A DNA stretch of 64,000 nt. Source: Burkholderiaceae bacterium. GTDB taxonomy: Bacteria; Pseudomonadota; Gammaproteobacteria; Burkholderiales; Burkholderiaceae_D. Position numbers and translations under genes: made by a program. The DNA lies in contig JARLJG010000057.1 of the NCBI GenBank assembly GCA_031291325.1, positions 1-64,000 on the forward strand. Direction: 5' to 3'. Each line of letters starts with the position of its first letter. Position 1 is the stretch's first letter. Below the pieces are notes generated by a model. The model was not told where the DNA came from and ran no database searches. It saw only the letters and a list, made by a program, of their open reading frames with translations. Shown one piece after another: positions 35,636 through 45,637 of the stretch.

Positions 35636-36394
35636 ATGTTGTTGAGGAAATTTGCGCCGGCATTGTCGATAGCCGCCGTTGCAATAATTTTAGCTAGTTG
35701 CGTTGCAACCTCGAGCGGCACGGCCACGCCGCCGCCTGCCACAGTCGAGGGCGCGACCAGCGGCGTTGCAGCCGCCAAGTCGGGCGCGCTGGGCGCAGTC
35801 TATGCGCAGCTTGCGCATGAGGGCGGCAAGTCGTTCACTTTGGATCCGAAGACATCGACCGTGCGCATCTACGCATTCCGGGCCGGCAAGATGGCGCGCC
35901 TCGGGCATAACCATGTGTTGGCGGCGCCGCAATTCGACGGTTATTTTCACTTGCCGGAAGCCGGCACGTCGAGCGCCCGCTTCGATCTGGAATTCCGCCT
36001 CGACCAACTCGAGATCGATAATCCGCTGTATCGCGCGACGCTCGGCAAGGCATTCGCCAGCGTGTTGACGCCGGAAGCGATCGAGGGGACGCGCCAGCAT
36101 ATGCTGGGCGAAAGCAATATGCAGGCCGATTTGTTTCCTTACGTGCGCATCCATTCTTTGCAAATCACCGGGGAGGCGCCTAAATTCGCCGCGAAAATTC
36201 AGGTCGAAATGCATGGGCAGACGCGCGAAATATGGGTTCCGCTCAATGTCGACGGCTTGCCCGATAGTTTGGCCGTTAGCGGATCGTTCGTGCTGCGGCA
36301 AACCGATTTCGGCGTGAAACCGTACTCGGTGATGGGCGGCATGCTGGCGGTGCAAGACGAGGTCGTGATCGAATTCCAGTTACGCGGCGCTTGA
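35636..36394 (+). CDS. YceI-like domain lipoprotein
   Basis: 252 residues. A lipoprotein signal peptide ends in a lipobox LASC with Cys22. From about residue 70, the domain TSTVRIYAFRAGKMARLGHNHVLAAPQFDGYFHLPE...ARFDLEFRLDQLEIDNP resembles YceI-type lipocalin-like periplasmic proteins, which bind isoprenoid-like lipids. TAAGGAG precedes the ATG. It lies at the head of a run of plus-strand genes that leads to an ABC transporter, so lipid or lipoprotein trafficking in the envelope is inferred. Confidence 0.78.
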   Translation: MLLRKFAPALSIAAVAIILASCVATSSGTATPPPATVEGATSGVAAAKSGALGAVYAQLAHEGGKSFTLDPKTSTVRIYAFRAGKMARLGHNHVLAAPQFDGYFHLPEAGTSSARFDLEFRLDQLEIDNPLYRATLGKAFASVLTPEAIEGTRQHMLGESNMQADLFPYVRIHSLQITGEAPKFAAKIQVEMHGQTREIWVPLNVDGLPDSLAVSGSFVLRQTDFGVKPYSVMGGMLAVQDEVVIEFQLRGA

Positions 36395-36403
36395 ACCAAG
36401 ATC

Positions 36404-37126
36404 ATGAATGCTCTGCATCGAATGTCGTATGTCCCGATCGTCCGCGCCGAGAACCTGGCGCTCCATTTCGACCAAAATAAGACCAGAGCTCTCGACGGCA
36501 TCAATGTCGACGTGGGCGAGGGTGAATTTCTGGCCATCGTCGGACCCAGCGGCTGCGGCAAATCGAGCCTGCTCAATCTGATCGGCTTGCTCGATGCGCC
36601 GACCGCGGGCGAAATTTATTTTCGCGGCCAGCCGTATTCGGCGATACGCGATCCTTCGCTGTTTCGCCGCAAGCACATCGGCTTCGTGTTCCAGTCCTTC
36701 CATTTGATTCCGACGCTTTCCGTGCTGGAAAACGTCCTGGTTCCTACCATCGCCGGGCCCGCTTCTATTTCCGCTTCCAGGCAGGATTGCATGCGCTCGG
36801 CGCGCAGCCTGTTGTCGCGTCTGGGCCTGGACGGCAAGCTGGATCAATTTCCCGGCACGATGTCGGGCGGCGAACGGCAGCGCGTGGCGATTGCGCGCGC
36901 GCTAATCAACAATCCCGATCTGATCCTGGCCGATGAGCCGACCGGCAGCCTCGACAGCAGCAACGCCGCGCAGGTGCTCGACTTGCTTTGCGAATTCAAG
37001 CGCGAGAAGGGATTGACCGTCATCATGGTGACGCACGATGCCGACGTTTCTGCGCGCGCCGATCGGGCGATTCACGTGCGCGATGGCAGACTGGACTTGC
37101 GCGAGGAATATCGTGAATTTATTTAG
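36404..37126 (+). CDS. ABC transporter ATP-binding protein (MacB/LolD type)
   Basis: 240-residue ATPase: Walker [10 protein letters not shown], signature MSGGERQR, Walker [14 protein letters not shown], switch His in VTHDADV. The spacing and the D-loop SLDSSNA match the MacB/LolD/FtsE group that pairs with FtsX-type permeases. ATG 36404, or possibly the in-frame ATG 36422. It overlaps the permease gene by 14 bp. Confidence 0.92.
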   Translation: MNALHRMSYVPIVRAENLALHFDQNKTRALDGINVDVGEGEFLAIVGPSGCGKSSLLNLIGLLDAPTAGEIYFRGQPYSAIRDPSLFRRKHIGFVFQSFHLIPTLSVLENVLVPTIAGPASISASRQDCMRSARSLLSRLGLDGKLDQFPGTMSGGERQRVAIARALINNPDLILADEPTGSLDSSNAAQVLDLLCEFKREKGLTVIMVTHDADVSARADRAIHVRDGRLDLREEYREFI

Positions 37127-38240
37127 CTTTGCATTCGGCAACCTGTATCGGCGGCCGGCGCGCACTTTCCTCACCGTTTCGGCGATTTCATTGGGGATAG
37201 CCGCCGTGGTCGCATTGACCAGCATTGCCTGGGGCTTCGAAGCCAGTTGGCAAAAGGCGAACGATGCGCGCGGCACCGACTTGATCGTGACCAGGCTGGC
37301 CAGCGAAAACGCGATGCCGTCGGCCTTCGTTGCGCACGACCATGAGCAGGCGCTCAAGACCTTTCCGCACGTTCAAGCGGTGGTCGGTCTGCTCAGCGAA
37401 ATGTTGAGCGTCAGCGATAACGCGCCGCCGGTGTTTGTCTTCGGTTGGGCCTACGGCAGCTATTTGTGGGATCACTTGAGGCTGGTCGATGGGCGCTGGC
37501 CGAGCGCGGACACCGAGCCGGTGGTCGTGATCGGCTCTCTCGCCGCCGAGCTGCTGCACAAGAAGATTGGCGACACGCTGGAGATAGAAGGCCTCCAATT
37601 CCGCGTGGCCGGGATATTCGAGAGTTCCGCCGTGGTCGAGAATGGCGCGGTGTTGATGACGCTGACCCAGGCGCAGCAAGTCACCGACAAGCCGGGGAAA
37701 GTGAACGTGCTCAACATCAAGCTCGATGGACATGCGTCCGAGGCCGATGTCGAAGAATTGAAGGCGCACGTGCGCGCGACCATGCCCGGCTTTGTCGCCA
37801 TCACCTCGGGCGAACTGGTCAGCAATAACACGATAGTGCGCATCTCCAAGGCCATGAGCAACGCCACCATCTTGATTGCCGGCCTGGTCGGCGCGTTGGT
37901 GGTGTTCAATACCATGCTGATGAGCATCAACGAGCGCAAGCGCGACATCGGCGTGTTGCTCGCACTGGGGTGGCAACGGCGCACGATCGTCGAACTGGTG
38001 TTTTGCGAATCGGTGATCTTGACGCTGGCTGGCGGCGCATTCGGCATTGCAGCCGGCATCGGCATCACTTGGGGCCTGGAAAACATGGACCTGATGCGCG
38101 GCAAAATCGACGCAGTCTACTCGATTCCGTTTCTCCTGGCAGTGTTGGGCTTGTCGATCTTGATCGGTATCGTCGGCGGGATTTATCCGGCCTTCAATGC
38201 AGCGCGCTTGCGTCCCTCGCATGCATTGCGCTATGAGTGA
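37113..38240 (+). CDS. FtsX/MacB-type ABC transporter permease
   Basis: 375 residues from GTG 37113, which has GAGGA upstream and overlaps the end of the ATPase gene. TM1 about 18-40, a periplasmic MacB-type domain about 45-245, then three membrane helices: ATILIAGLVGALVVFNTMLMSI, VILTLAGGAFGIAAGIGITWGL, FLLAVLGLSILIGIVGGIYP, ending AARLRPSHALRYE. This mechanotransmission-type permease moves no substrate through the membrane itself but works on periplasmic partners; here the LolA-like next gene and the YceI-like lipoprotein are candidates. Confidence 0.92.
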   Translation: MNLFSFAFGNLYRRPARTFLTVSAISLGIAAVVALTSIAWGFEASWQKANDARGTDLIVTRLASENAMPSAFVAHDHEQALKTFPHVQAVVGLLSEMLSVSDNAPPVFVFGWAYGSYLWDHLRLVDGRWPSADTEPVVVIGSLAAELLHKKIGDTLEIEGLQFRVAGIFESSAVVENGAVLMTLTQAQQVTDKPGKVNVLNIKLDGHASEADVEELKAHVRATMPGFVAITSGELVSNNTIVRISKAMSNATILIAGLVGALVVFNTMLMSINERKRDIGVLLALGWQRRTIVELVFCESVILTLAGGAFGIAAGIGITWGLENMDLMRGKIDAVYSIPFLLAVLGLSILIGIVGGIYPAFNAARLRPSHALRYE

Positions 38241-39009
38241 TCTGCGCAGCTGCCTGATTCTGTTGGCGCTGCTGGCGTGTCCTGCGCTGACGGCAGACGC
38301 GGCTGAAACCGCGTCGACGGCAGCACTGGCTGCATCGATGAAAGAGGCGCAGCGCTCCAGCGGATTCGAAGCGCGGATGAGCGTTTCCACCGCCGTGGCC
38401 GGCGTGCCGCACACCCTGAAGATCGCCGTGGTCGGACAATTCACTGACGAGCGCGAGCGCCTGCTGATCCGGGGCATTTCTCCGCCGGAGATACGCAACC
38501 GCTATGTCGCTGCCGAGCGCAGCGCCGACGGTCGGATCACGGCCATCGCATACGGCGAGAATTTCGCCGCCGATCATGCAGAAGCCGATCCGTTCGCCAA
38601 GCTGTTCGGCTCCGAATTGGTGTTGTGGGACATGTTCGGCGCCTGGTGGGATTGGCCCAGGCAGACCCAGGGCGACCTGGAGGCCGGCGGCGGACGCGAT
38701 TGCATCCCGGTGCGTTCGGTATCGGACACGGCGACCGCGCCGATCCGCGAAGTGCAGAGTTGCGTCGACCCGGGTGGACGCTTGGCGCTGAAGACGCAAT
38801 TGTATGGCAGCCGCCATATGCTGCTTCGCACGATTTCGGTGGAAAAGACGATGCGCAAGGATTCCGGTTTAAAGGCAGCAAAACGGCTGACGGTCGCCGG
38901 AGTTGGCGCTTCTGTGTCGGAAATCGAAGTGTATAGCGGCGACGAACACTATGCTGTTCCCGCAGACACCTTCGCTCGACTCGAGTTCGCACCCGCGGCG
39001 AACAAATAG
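38233..39009 (+). CDS. LolA-like outer membrane lipoprotein-sorting protein
   Basis: 258 residues with a signal peptide (LRSCLILLALLACPALTADA). The remainder (GFEARMSVSTAVAGVPHTLKIAVVGQFTDERERLLIRGISPPEIRNRYVAAE...LVLWDMFGAWWDWPRQTQGDLEAGGGRDC...IREVQSCVDPGGRLALKTQLYGS) has the pattern of outer-membrane lipoprotein-sorting proteins of the LolA/LolB superfamily. The ATG at 38233 overlaps the permease stop by 8 bp, so translation is coupled. The substrate is unknown. Confidence 0.75.
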   Translation: MSDLRSCLILLALLACPALTADAAETASTAALAASMKEAQRSSGFEARMSVSTAVAGVPHTLKIAVVGQFTDERERLLIRGISPPEIRNRYVAAERSADGRITAIAYGENFAADHAEADPFAKLFGSELVLWDMFGAWWDWPRQTQGDLEAGGGRDCIPVRSVSDTATAPIREVQSCVDPGGRLALKTQLYGSRHMLLRTISVEKTMRKDSGLKAAKRLTVAGVGASVSEIEVYSGDEHYAVPADTFARLEFAPAANK

Positions 39010-39291
39010 CAGCGGCCGTTCACATTGACTTGCTTGAACCGCGCGCCCTCCGTTGCGCTGGAAGTTTTCGCATTTGATATGCTTGATCGTCGTCTAGAAT
39101 CGTGTTCCCGATGCGGTGCGATTCGCTCCATGCAAATATGCCACATCAATTTCCCCGAATTCTTCAAAATGGACAGCCAGATTCGCCAACCTTTCATGAG
39201 CGTTATTGCCGCAAGATCGTTCACCTATCCCCTCTGGCGTGGTGCGCATTTATAGTCCAACCACTCAATCCCCTGCACAAACGGTCGTTCC

Positions 39292-40365
39292 CTACGCCAG
39301 CACGACATAAAGTTGCTGCAGAATTTCACGCGCCACAGCACTCAGCGGCACGGTCTTTTCCACCGCGCCGCATTTGACGGCTTCTTTCGGCATGCCATAA
39401 ACGACGCAACTGGCCTCATCTTGTGCCGCTGTGCGCGCTCCCGCTTTGCGCATTTCCAACAGGCCCACCGCGCCGTCGTCACCCATGCCGGTCAAGATAA
39501 CCCCTAGCGCATTGGCGCCAGCGCATTTTGCGACTGAGCGAAACAACACATCGACCGACGGTCGATGTCGATTCACTAAAGGGCCGTCGATAACGTCAAC
39601 AAAATATTGGGCGCCGTTGCGTCGCATCAACATGTGTTTGCCTCCTGGCGCTATCAATGCGCGTCCCTGCATCACGCGATCGCCGTGCCGCGCCTCCTTG
39701 ACTTCGATCTGGCACAGGCTGTTGAGCCTTGCGGCAAACTCGGCGGTGAATTTTTCGGGCATGTGTTGCACGATGACGATTCCCGGTGCAACGCGCGGCA
39801 GCGCCGTCAATACTTGTTCCAGCGCCTGGGTTCCTCCCGTCGAGGTGCCAATTGCGACGACGCGTTCAGTCGTCTGGATCATTGCGCCGTGATTTTCAGC
39901 TGCCGGCAAAATGGCATCAGCTGTAAGTTTTTCACTTACCGCGACTACCGCCAGCCGATTGACATTTGCGCGCGCTGCGGCTTTAACTGCCGAAACCAGA
40001 TCGTCGCTGGCGTCATTTAAAAATTGCTTGATGCCGAGCTTCGGTTTGGTGATAATCGCAACCGCGCCGGCGGCCAGCGCCGCCATCGACGTTTGCGCAC
40101 CTTTCTCGGTCAACGTCGAACAGATAATGACGGGAGTCGGCCGCTCGCTCATGATTTTCTTGAGAAAAGTAATCCCATCCATACGCGGCATTTCGATATC
40201 CAGCACCAGCACATCGGGCCACTGGATCTTCATTCGAGCCATCGCCAACAACGGATCGGCCACCGCGCCGATTACCTCGATGCCGGGATCGTCGTTCAAC
40301 AGGCCGGCAACCACCTGTCTTACGACTGCAGAATCGTCGACCACCATGACCTTGATGCGTGTCAC
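39292..40365 (-). CDS. cheB: CheB, receptor methylesterase/glutamine deamidase
   Basis: 357 residues. Receiver 1-125 ([27 protein letters not shown]) and the methylesterase domain with the catalytic triad in [10 protein letters not shown] (Ser), [11 protein letters not shown] (His) and [10 protein letters not shown] (Asp). It removes methyl groups from receptor glutamates after phosphorylation by CheA. GTG start overlaps the cheD stop (GTGA). It is the last gene of the chemosensory operon. Confidence 0.95.
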   Translation of the reverse strand: MTRIKVMVVDDSAVVRQVVAGLLNDDPGIEVIGAVADPLLAMARMKIQWPDVLVLDIEMPRMDGITFLKKIMSERPTPVIICSTLTEKGAQTSMAALAAGAVAIITKPKLGIKQFLNDASDDLVSAVKAAARANVNRLAVVAVSEKLTADAILPAAENHGAMIQTTERVVAIGTSTGGTQALEQVLTALPRVAPGIVIVQHMPEKFTAEFAARLNSLCQIEVKEARHGDRVMQGRALIAPGGKHMLMRRNGAQYFVDVIDGPLVNRHRPSVDVLFRSVAKCAGANALGVILTGMGDDGAVGLLEMRKAGARTAAQDEASCVVYGMPKEAVKCGAVEKTVPLSAVAREILQQLYVVLA

Positions 40366-40886
40366 ACGCTCTCCCCGAGGTTTAACAGCACATTTTCTGC
40401 CGGTTTGATTTGTCGCGCCCAGACCTCGCCATTGCTGATATCAAAGAAAACCTGCCGATGACCGATGCCGAACAGGCTTTCCGAAACGACTCGAATTCGA
40501 TGCATGCGCAGCAATGCGCGCGCGGATTCTCCGTTTATTTGACCGATATTGCGTGGCGCAGCCCGAGTCTGACCGGGAAACATGTTGCCGCCTCCAAAAA
40601 TCTTGCCTTCACACTCGGTTGGCGCTACATGCAGTCTTGTCAATTCTTGCAACATCAGGCGCAACGATTCCTCCGCGTAGCGACCGTCCAGTTCGCGGGA
40701 AATTTCGTCGACAGGGGTTCGGCTTGACAAAAGGAAATGCGACATCGCGCCAATCTTGCGCTCTGGATGCCATAATGTAATCGAGACGCAGGAGCCCAGC
40801 AATGTGCGAATGCGGTAGTTGGCGTCGCCGACGAAATGTTCGCCAGGCTGTAAAAAGACATCGATCAGATTGGAATTGCGGCGCAT
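40362..40886 (-). CDS. cheD: CheD, receptor glutamine deamidase
   Basis: 174 residues with the CheD catalytic Cys-His-Thr arrangement: [11 protein letters not shown] (Cys) and GAMSHFLL (His). The family deamidates receptor glutamines and modulates signalling. AGGAAA precedes the ATG. It lies between cheR and cheB, overlapping cheB by 4 bp. Confidence 0.93.
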   Translation of the reverse strand: MRRNSNLIDVFLQPGEHFVGDANYRIRTLLGSCVSITLWHPERKIGAMSHFLLSSRTPVDEISRELDGRYAEESLRLMLQELTRLHVAPTECEGKIFGGGNMFPGQTRAAPRNIGQINGESARALLRMHRIRVVSESLFGIGHRQVFFDISNGEVWARQIKPAENVLLNLGESV

Positions 40887-40890
40887 AACG

Positions 40891-41706
40891 CTATTTCCTG
40901 TGATAGATCGAAGGCGCCAGTTGCTGCACCTCGGAGGTAATGTCGTTGAGCGACTCCGAATGCCCGACGCAAAGGTGCCCGCCCGGCTTCAACATCGACA
41001 GCACGCGCGCCACAACCTGGCGTTTGGTGTCGTTACTAAAGTAAATCATCACATTGCGCAAAAAGATCACGTCGAACGCTCCCAATTCCGGGAGTGATGA
41101 ATTGAGATTAACCTGCTTGAAATGCACCCGGCTGCGCAAGCCGCGTTCGACCAGCAGCGTGCCGTCCTGTTCATCAATCCCTTTCAGGCAAAAGCGGCGC
41201 AGGTAGTCCGCCGGGATGTTTTTTGTGCGCTCGATCGGATAGTGCCCCGCGCTGGCCCGCTGCAATACGCGCGCGCTGATATCGGAACCGATCACTTCCC
41301 ACGGCGCATTGCCCAGACAGTCCGCCAGCACCATCGCAATGCTATACGCCTCTTCGCCGCTGGAACTGGCGGCGCTCCACACCCGGAACATTTGTGTCTG
41401 CCTGCGGGCTTGCAGCGCTTGCCCGCGCAGAAAGTCGAAGTGTTTCGGTTCGCGAAAAAAGTAGGTTTCGTTGGTCGTCAATAAATCGACCGCCGTCTGC
41501 ACTTCGTCCGCAGCGTCGCCTTGTGTAAGCAGGCGAAAATATTCGGCATAGCTATCCACCCGACAGTGCTGCAGGCGCTTCGCCAGACGCCCGCTGACCA
41601 ACGCCTTCTTGGATGCGGACAGCGTTATGCCGGCCGCATCGTAGATGAATCGCTGAAATTGCGCGAATTCGGAATCGGAAATATTGCTCATGCCTTGCAT
41701 ATTCAT
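40891..41706 (-). CDS. cheR: CheR, receptor methyltransferase
   Basis: 271 residues. The N-terminal helical domain (FQRFIYDAAGITLSASKKALVSGRLAKRLQ) is followed by the SAM-binding domain with VWSAASSSGEEAYSIAMVLAD and the later DVIFLRNVMIYFSNDTKRQVV and GGHLCVGHSES. It methylates receptor glutamates. The exact start is uncertain; in-frame ATGs at 41706, 41700 and 41691 have weak RBSs. Confidence 0.94.
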   Translation of the reverse strand: MNMQGMSNISDSEFAQFQRFIYDAAGITLSASKKALVSGRLAKRLQHCRVDSYAEYFRLLTQGDAADEVQTAVDLLTTNETYFFREPKHFDFLRGQALQARRQTQMFRVWSAASSSGEEAYSIAMVLADCLGNAPWEVIGSDISARVLQRASAGHYPIERTKNIPADYLRRFCLKGIDEQDGTLLVERGLRSRVHFKQVNLNSSLPELGAFDVIFLRNVMIYFSNDTKRQVVARVLSMLKPGGHLCVGHSESLNDITSEVQQLAPSIYHRK

Positions 41707-41781
41707 TCATCTAGACATTGCATTCGGTTGACGAGAGCGACACTCGGCCGGGCACGACGCAGTCGTTCCCGGCAATACACT

Positions 41782-42336
41782 TTACGCCACCGCCAATAAT
41801 TTTGCTGCATCGCCGACTATCCCCAGTTCGCCGATATCTTCGACGGACAATATCTGGTTGACATTGAGCAAGATCACAAACTTGCCGTTGACCTTGCCCA
41901 TCCCTTCAATGAAGTCGGTGCGGATCTTGGAGCCGAATGCCGGCGGCGCTTCGATTTCCGATATCGGTATCTCCAATACTGCGTTGACTGCATCGACCAC
42001 GACGCCAATATCCTGGCGTTCGCCGTGCGCTTCGATTTCAACGATGATGATGCACGTTCTCTTGGTTACGGTGCTCATTGCCCTGCCGAAACGCGCCGAC
42101 AAATCCATCACCGGCACCACCGCCCCACGCAGATTGATCACTCCGCGTATACATTCCGGCATCATCGGCACTTCCGTCAGCCCGTTGTATTCGATGATTT
42201 CCTTGATTCCGAGAATGCCGATGGCAAACATCTCGCCGCCCAACATGAAAGTCAGGTATTGCTTCTGCTCTATTGCTGCCTGGGCAGCCGCCGAAGCGGC
42301 GCCCTTCCGATTGACTGCTTGAGAAATTGCGTTCAT
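41782..42336 (-). CDS. cheW: CheW coupling protein of the main chemosensory locus
   Basis: 184 residues of CheW type (YLTFMLGGEMFAIGILGIKEIIEY..., GVINLRGAVVPVMDLSARFG). The N-terminus is Ala/Lys-rich. AGGGAGAA precedes the ATG. It follows the large receptor gene by about 11 bp. It is the second CheW in the window. Confidence 0.94.
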   Translation of the reverse strand: MNAISQAVNRKGAASAAAQAAIEQKQYLTFMLGGEMFAIGILGIKEIIEYNGLTEVPMMPECIRGVINLRGAVVPVMDLSARFGRAMSTVTKRTCIIIVEIEAHGERQDIGVVVDAVNAVLEIPISEIEAPPAFGSKIRTDFIEGMGKVNGKFVILLNVNQILSVEDIGELGIVGDAAKLLAVA

Positions 42337-42347
42337 GAGATTTCTCC

Positions 42348-45300
42348 CTAGAACTTGGTGAAATGCGCTTCGTCCGGCTCCGACGCCATGGCAAACGCAT
42401 GGCCATTTCCTGGCTTGATCGGCGCCTGCCGTGGCTTGGCCGGCTTCACAAGCGGCGCACTTTTATGCGAGCCTAAACTCGCCACCTTTGCGCTGCCGCT
42501 GCTGTCGAGCTTGAAGAAGGCCATCGTTTGCTGCAATTGCTCGGCCTGCCCGCTCATTTCCTCGGCGGTCGCCGCCAGCTCTTCCGAACTTGATGCATTT
42601 TGCTGCGTGGTTTGACTCAATTGACTGACCGCCGAATTGATCTGTCCGACGCCAGAAGACTGCTCCGCCGATGCTGCGGCGATTTCCTGGACCAGATCTG
42701 AAGTCTTCTTGATGCTAGGGACGATCTCGCCCAAAAGCTTCCCGGCTTTTTCCGCCAATTCGACGCTGCTGCTGGCGACCTCGCCAATTTCCTGCGCGGC
42801 AACCTGGCTGCGCTCGGCAAGTTTGCGAACCTCGGCCGCGACCACCGCAAAACCCTTGCCATGCTCCCCGGCGCGCGCCGCTTCGATCGCAGCATTCAAT
42901 GCCAACAGATTAGTTTGATAGGCAATGTCGTCGATAATGCCGATCTTCTTGGCAATTTGCTTCATTGCTGCAACTGTCAAGTTGACGGATTCGCCGCCTT
43001 CCACCGCGTCTTTTGCGGCCTTGCTTGCCATGCCGTCGGTGACTTTGGCATTTTCGGTGTTTTGCGTAATCGACGAGGTCATCTGCTCGATTGACGCGCT
43101 GGTTTCTTCCACTCCCGCCGCTTGTTCGCTCGCCGCTTGCGACAGCGATTGCGCAGTGGCGCTCACTTCTTCGGAGGCGCTGGAAAGCGCCTGCGCGCCG
43201 GCATTGACGTCCGTTACGACTTGCGACAGTTTCGCGAGCATATTATTGACCGCCGATTTCAGTTCATCCCAGGTGCCGGCATAGTTTTTCTTCATCGACA
43301 GAGTCAGGTCGCCGCCTTCCATGGCGCCAAGGACATCGCGCAATTCTTGAACCGGAGTGCTTACCGCAACCATCACTGCATTCAAACCTTCCACCACCTT
43401 GCGATTGTCGCCTTGGTGCTTGGCGACGTCGGCGCGCACATCGAGTCTGCCATCGACCGTGGCTTCGGACAAAAGGCTGGCGTCGGTCACGAGCGCATTC
43501 ACCGCCTTGATTACCTCGATCAGGCTTTTCGCCATCACATCGTTTTCCGACCGAATATTCACCACTGCGGTAAGGTCGCCCACCGAAATTGCTTGAGCGG
43601 CCTTTGCCATCTGGTTGGTCGCTTCGATGCAGGCATTGAGGTTGCCCTTGATGATGTTGTACTGACCCTTGTACACGGTAGTGATGGCGGGCGGGATATC
43701 GCCCTTGGCAATACGGTCGACATACTCCGCCGTGACGTTAAGCGGGTTGACGATGTTGGTCACCACCTCATTGACACCCTTGACCAATTGATTCCAGCCG
43801 CCCACGAACAGAGTCGCGTCCGCGCGTTTGTCGAGTTCCCCATCGGCTGCGCCCTGGATGATGATGTCGGTCTGCTCCAGCAGGTCGTTCATCATCTTGA
43901 CCATGTTGTTGAGATTGTTCTTGATGACGTTATATTGGCCTTTGTACTCGGTCGTGATGACCGGCGGAATGATGCCCTTGGCCACCTTGTCCACATAGTC
44001 CGCAGTGACGTTCATCGGATTGACGATGTTGGTGATGGCTTCGTTGACGCCTGTCACAAGTTTCTTCCAACCGCCGACGAATAGCTCGGCGTTGGCCCGC
44101 TTGTCGAGCTCGCCGTCGGCGGCGCCCTTGATGATAATGTCGGTCTGGGCCAGCAAATCGCTCATCATTTTGACCATGTTGTTCAAATTGGTCTTGATGA
44201 CATTGAAGTCGCCGTTGTAATTATCGGCGATGATCGGCGGAATCACGCCCTTGGATATGTCGTCGACGTATTTTGCCGTTACGTTGAGCGGCCCGATTAC
44301 TGCGTCCAGCGTGTCATTGACGCCTTTTACAATGCGATGGAAATCGCCTTTGTGCTTGGCCGCATCGGCGCGAGTCGCAAGCTTGCCGGCGATGGCGGCT
44401 TCGGACAGCATGGCAGCGTCTGCGATCAGCGCCTTGATGTTGACGCGCACCTGTTCGATCGTTTCATTGATAAAGACTTTTTTGCCGGGAAATTTCGCCA
44501 GCGGGGCGTCGAAGTTGCCTTCGCCGAATTCCTTCACGCAAGCCATCGCCTGTCTTTTCACCGCGATGTGGCCGAACACCATGTTGTTGACACCCTTTGC
44601 CATTGCCGCAATATCGTTCTTGAACTGGCCGTCATCGATCCTGACATCGATATCGCCGGCGTCGTGTTCTTTGGACATGTGATTCATCTCGGCAATCAAG
44701 GTCTTGATGTTGGCTTGCAATTGCCGGAACCGATCCGCCAGTTCGCCGACTTCATCCTTGCCAGCGACTTCCAGCGTGAAATTGAAATCGCCTTCGGCCA
44801 TTTTGTCGGCGCCATCGATCAGCTTCCTGGTCGAGACGGTGATCGAGCGCGTAATCAGGAATGCCAGAATAATGCCAATCAACACAGCGCCGACCGCCAG
44901 TCCGATGACCAGATTCCTGGTCGACAAAGCCATGCTTTCAGCTTCGGTTCCAACCTGTTCCGCAAGCTCGGTTTGGTAGACCACAAAACTATCGACTGCA
45001 GCGGCGAAGGCGTTGAACGCCGGACGGTAAGCCGAATTGAATTGTTTGCCCGCTTCGTCCCACTGCTTTGCCTTGATCAATTCCTCCAATTTTGTCGACT
45101 CGGCGAAGTACTCTTTGCGCCTATCCACCAAGGCGGCAAGAAGTGTCTTCCCTTTCTCGCCGAAAGTGAATTTGTCGAGCTTGTCGAGGTATACATTCGT
45201 TTTGCTGCGTAGCTCATTGATCTTCCCCATCGCGGTGCGCGTCTCTTCGTCGCTCTTGTTGATCAACATGTTGCGATGTTCGCGACCGACATCGGCCACA

Positions 45301-45479
45301 TTGTTGAAAATTTCGTTTGCGATTTTTACCTTGACGTTCTTGTCGTTGACCAGGCCGTCAGTCGCAGACTGCATCTCGCCAATGCGAGTGACGCCGATAA
45401 AGGCGACTACAACCAATAGAATGAGAACCGTGGCAAAACCTAGCCCCAGCCTCACACCGATCCTAAAGTTATTCAACAT
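42348..45479 (-). CDS. Large methyl-accepting chemotaxis protein with tandem 91-residue repeats
   Basis: 1043 residues. TM1 about 10-30, a four-helix-bundle sensor domain to about 185, TM2 about 188-212 and a HAMP domain follow. Residues about 376-650 contain three tandem repeats of about 91 residues (273 bp) with the core LVKGVNE-x4-IVNP-x-NVTA-x-YV and IPPxIT-x2-YxGxYNxIKxNLN, which look like divergent HAMP or helical-linker units. The signalling tip is [34 protein letters not shown] near 855-890. The C-terminus (EAHFTKF) has no xWxxF tether. AGGAGAAA precedes the ATG. Confidence 0.93.
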   Translation of the reverse strand: MLNNFRIGVRLGLGFATVLILLVVVAFIGVTRIGEMQSATDGLVNDKNVKVKIANEIFNNVADVGREHRNMLINKSDEETRTAMGKINELRSKTNVYLDKLDKFTFGEKGKTLLAALVDRRKEYFAESTKLEELIKAKQWDEAGKQFNSAYRPAFNAFAAAVDSFVVYQTELAEQVGTEAESMALSTRNLVIGLAVGAVLIGIILAFLITRSITVSTRKLIDGADKMAEGDFNFTLEVAGKDEVGELADRFRQLQANIKTLIAEMNHMSKEHDAGDIDVRIDDGQFKNDIAAMAKGVNNMVFGHIAVKRQAMACVKEFGEGNFDAPLAKFPGKKVFINETIEQVRVNIKALIADAAMLSEAAIAGKLATRADAAKHKGDFHRIVKGVNDTLDAVIGPLNVTAKYVDDISKGVIPPIIADNYNGDFNVIKTNLNNMVKMMSDLLAQTDIIIKGAADGELDKRANAELFVGGWKKLVTGVNEAITNIVNPMNVTADYVDKVAKGIIPPVITTEYKGQYNVIKNNLNNMVKMMNDLLEQTDIIIQGAADGELDKRADATLFVGGWNQLVKGVNEVVTNIVNPLNVTAEYVDRIAKGDIPPAITTVYKGQYNIIKGNLNACIEATNQMAKAAQAISVGDLTAVVNIRSENDVMAKSLIEVIKAVNALVTDASLLSEATVDGRLDVRADVAKHQGDNRKVVEGLNAVMVAVSTPVQELRDVLGAMEGGDLTLSMKKNYAGTWDELKSAVNNMLAKLSQVVTDVNAGAQALSSASEEVSATAQSLSQAASEQAAGVEETSASIEQMTSSITQNTENAKVTDGMASKAAKDAVEGGESVNLTVAAMKQIAKKIGIIDDIAYQTNLLALNAAIEAARAGEHGKGFAVVAAEVRKLAERSQVAAQEIGEVASSSVELAEKAGKLLGEIVPSIKKTSDLVQEIAAASAEQSSGVGQINSAVSQLSQTTQQNASSSEELAATAEEMSGQAEQLQQTMAFFKLDSSGSAKVASLGSHKSAPLVKPAKPRQAPIKPGNGHAFAMASEPDEAHFTKF

Positions 45480-45637
45480 GGAATTTCTCCTGATTGATAA
45501 AGCATAAATAGTCGTTTCTGCCGATTTCTGGAACGGCAGCGGCTGGATCGAATCAATTCATGGCGGCGGGTGCTCGATCAGCGCGACCCGGTTGCGAATC
45601 CGTCTGAAGAAATAGACCGATCCGACGGGAAAAGGCG

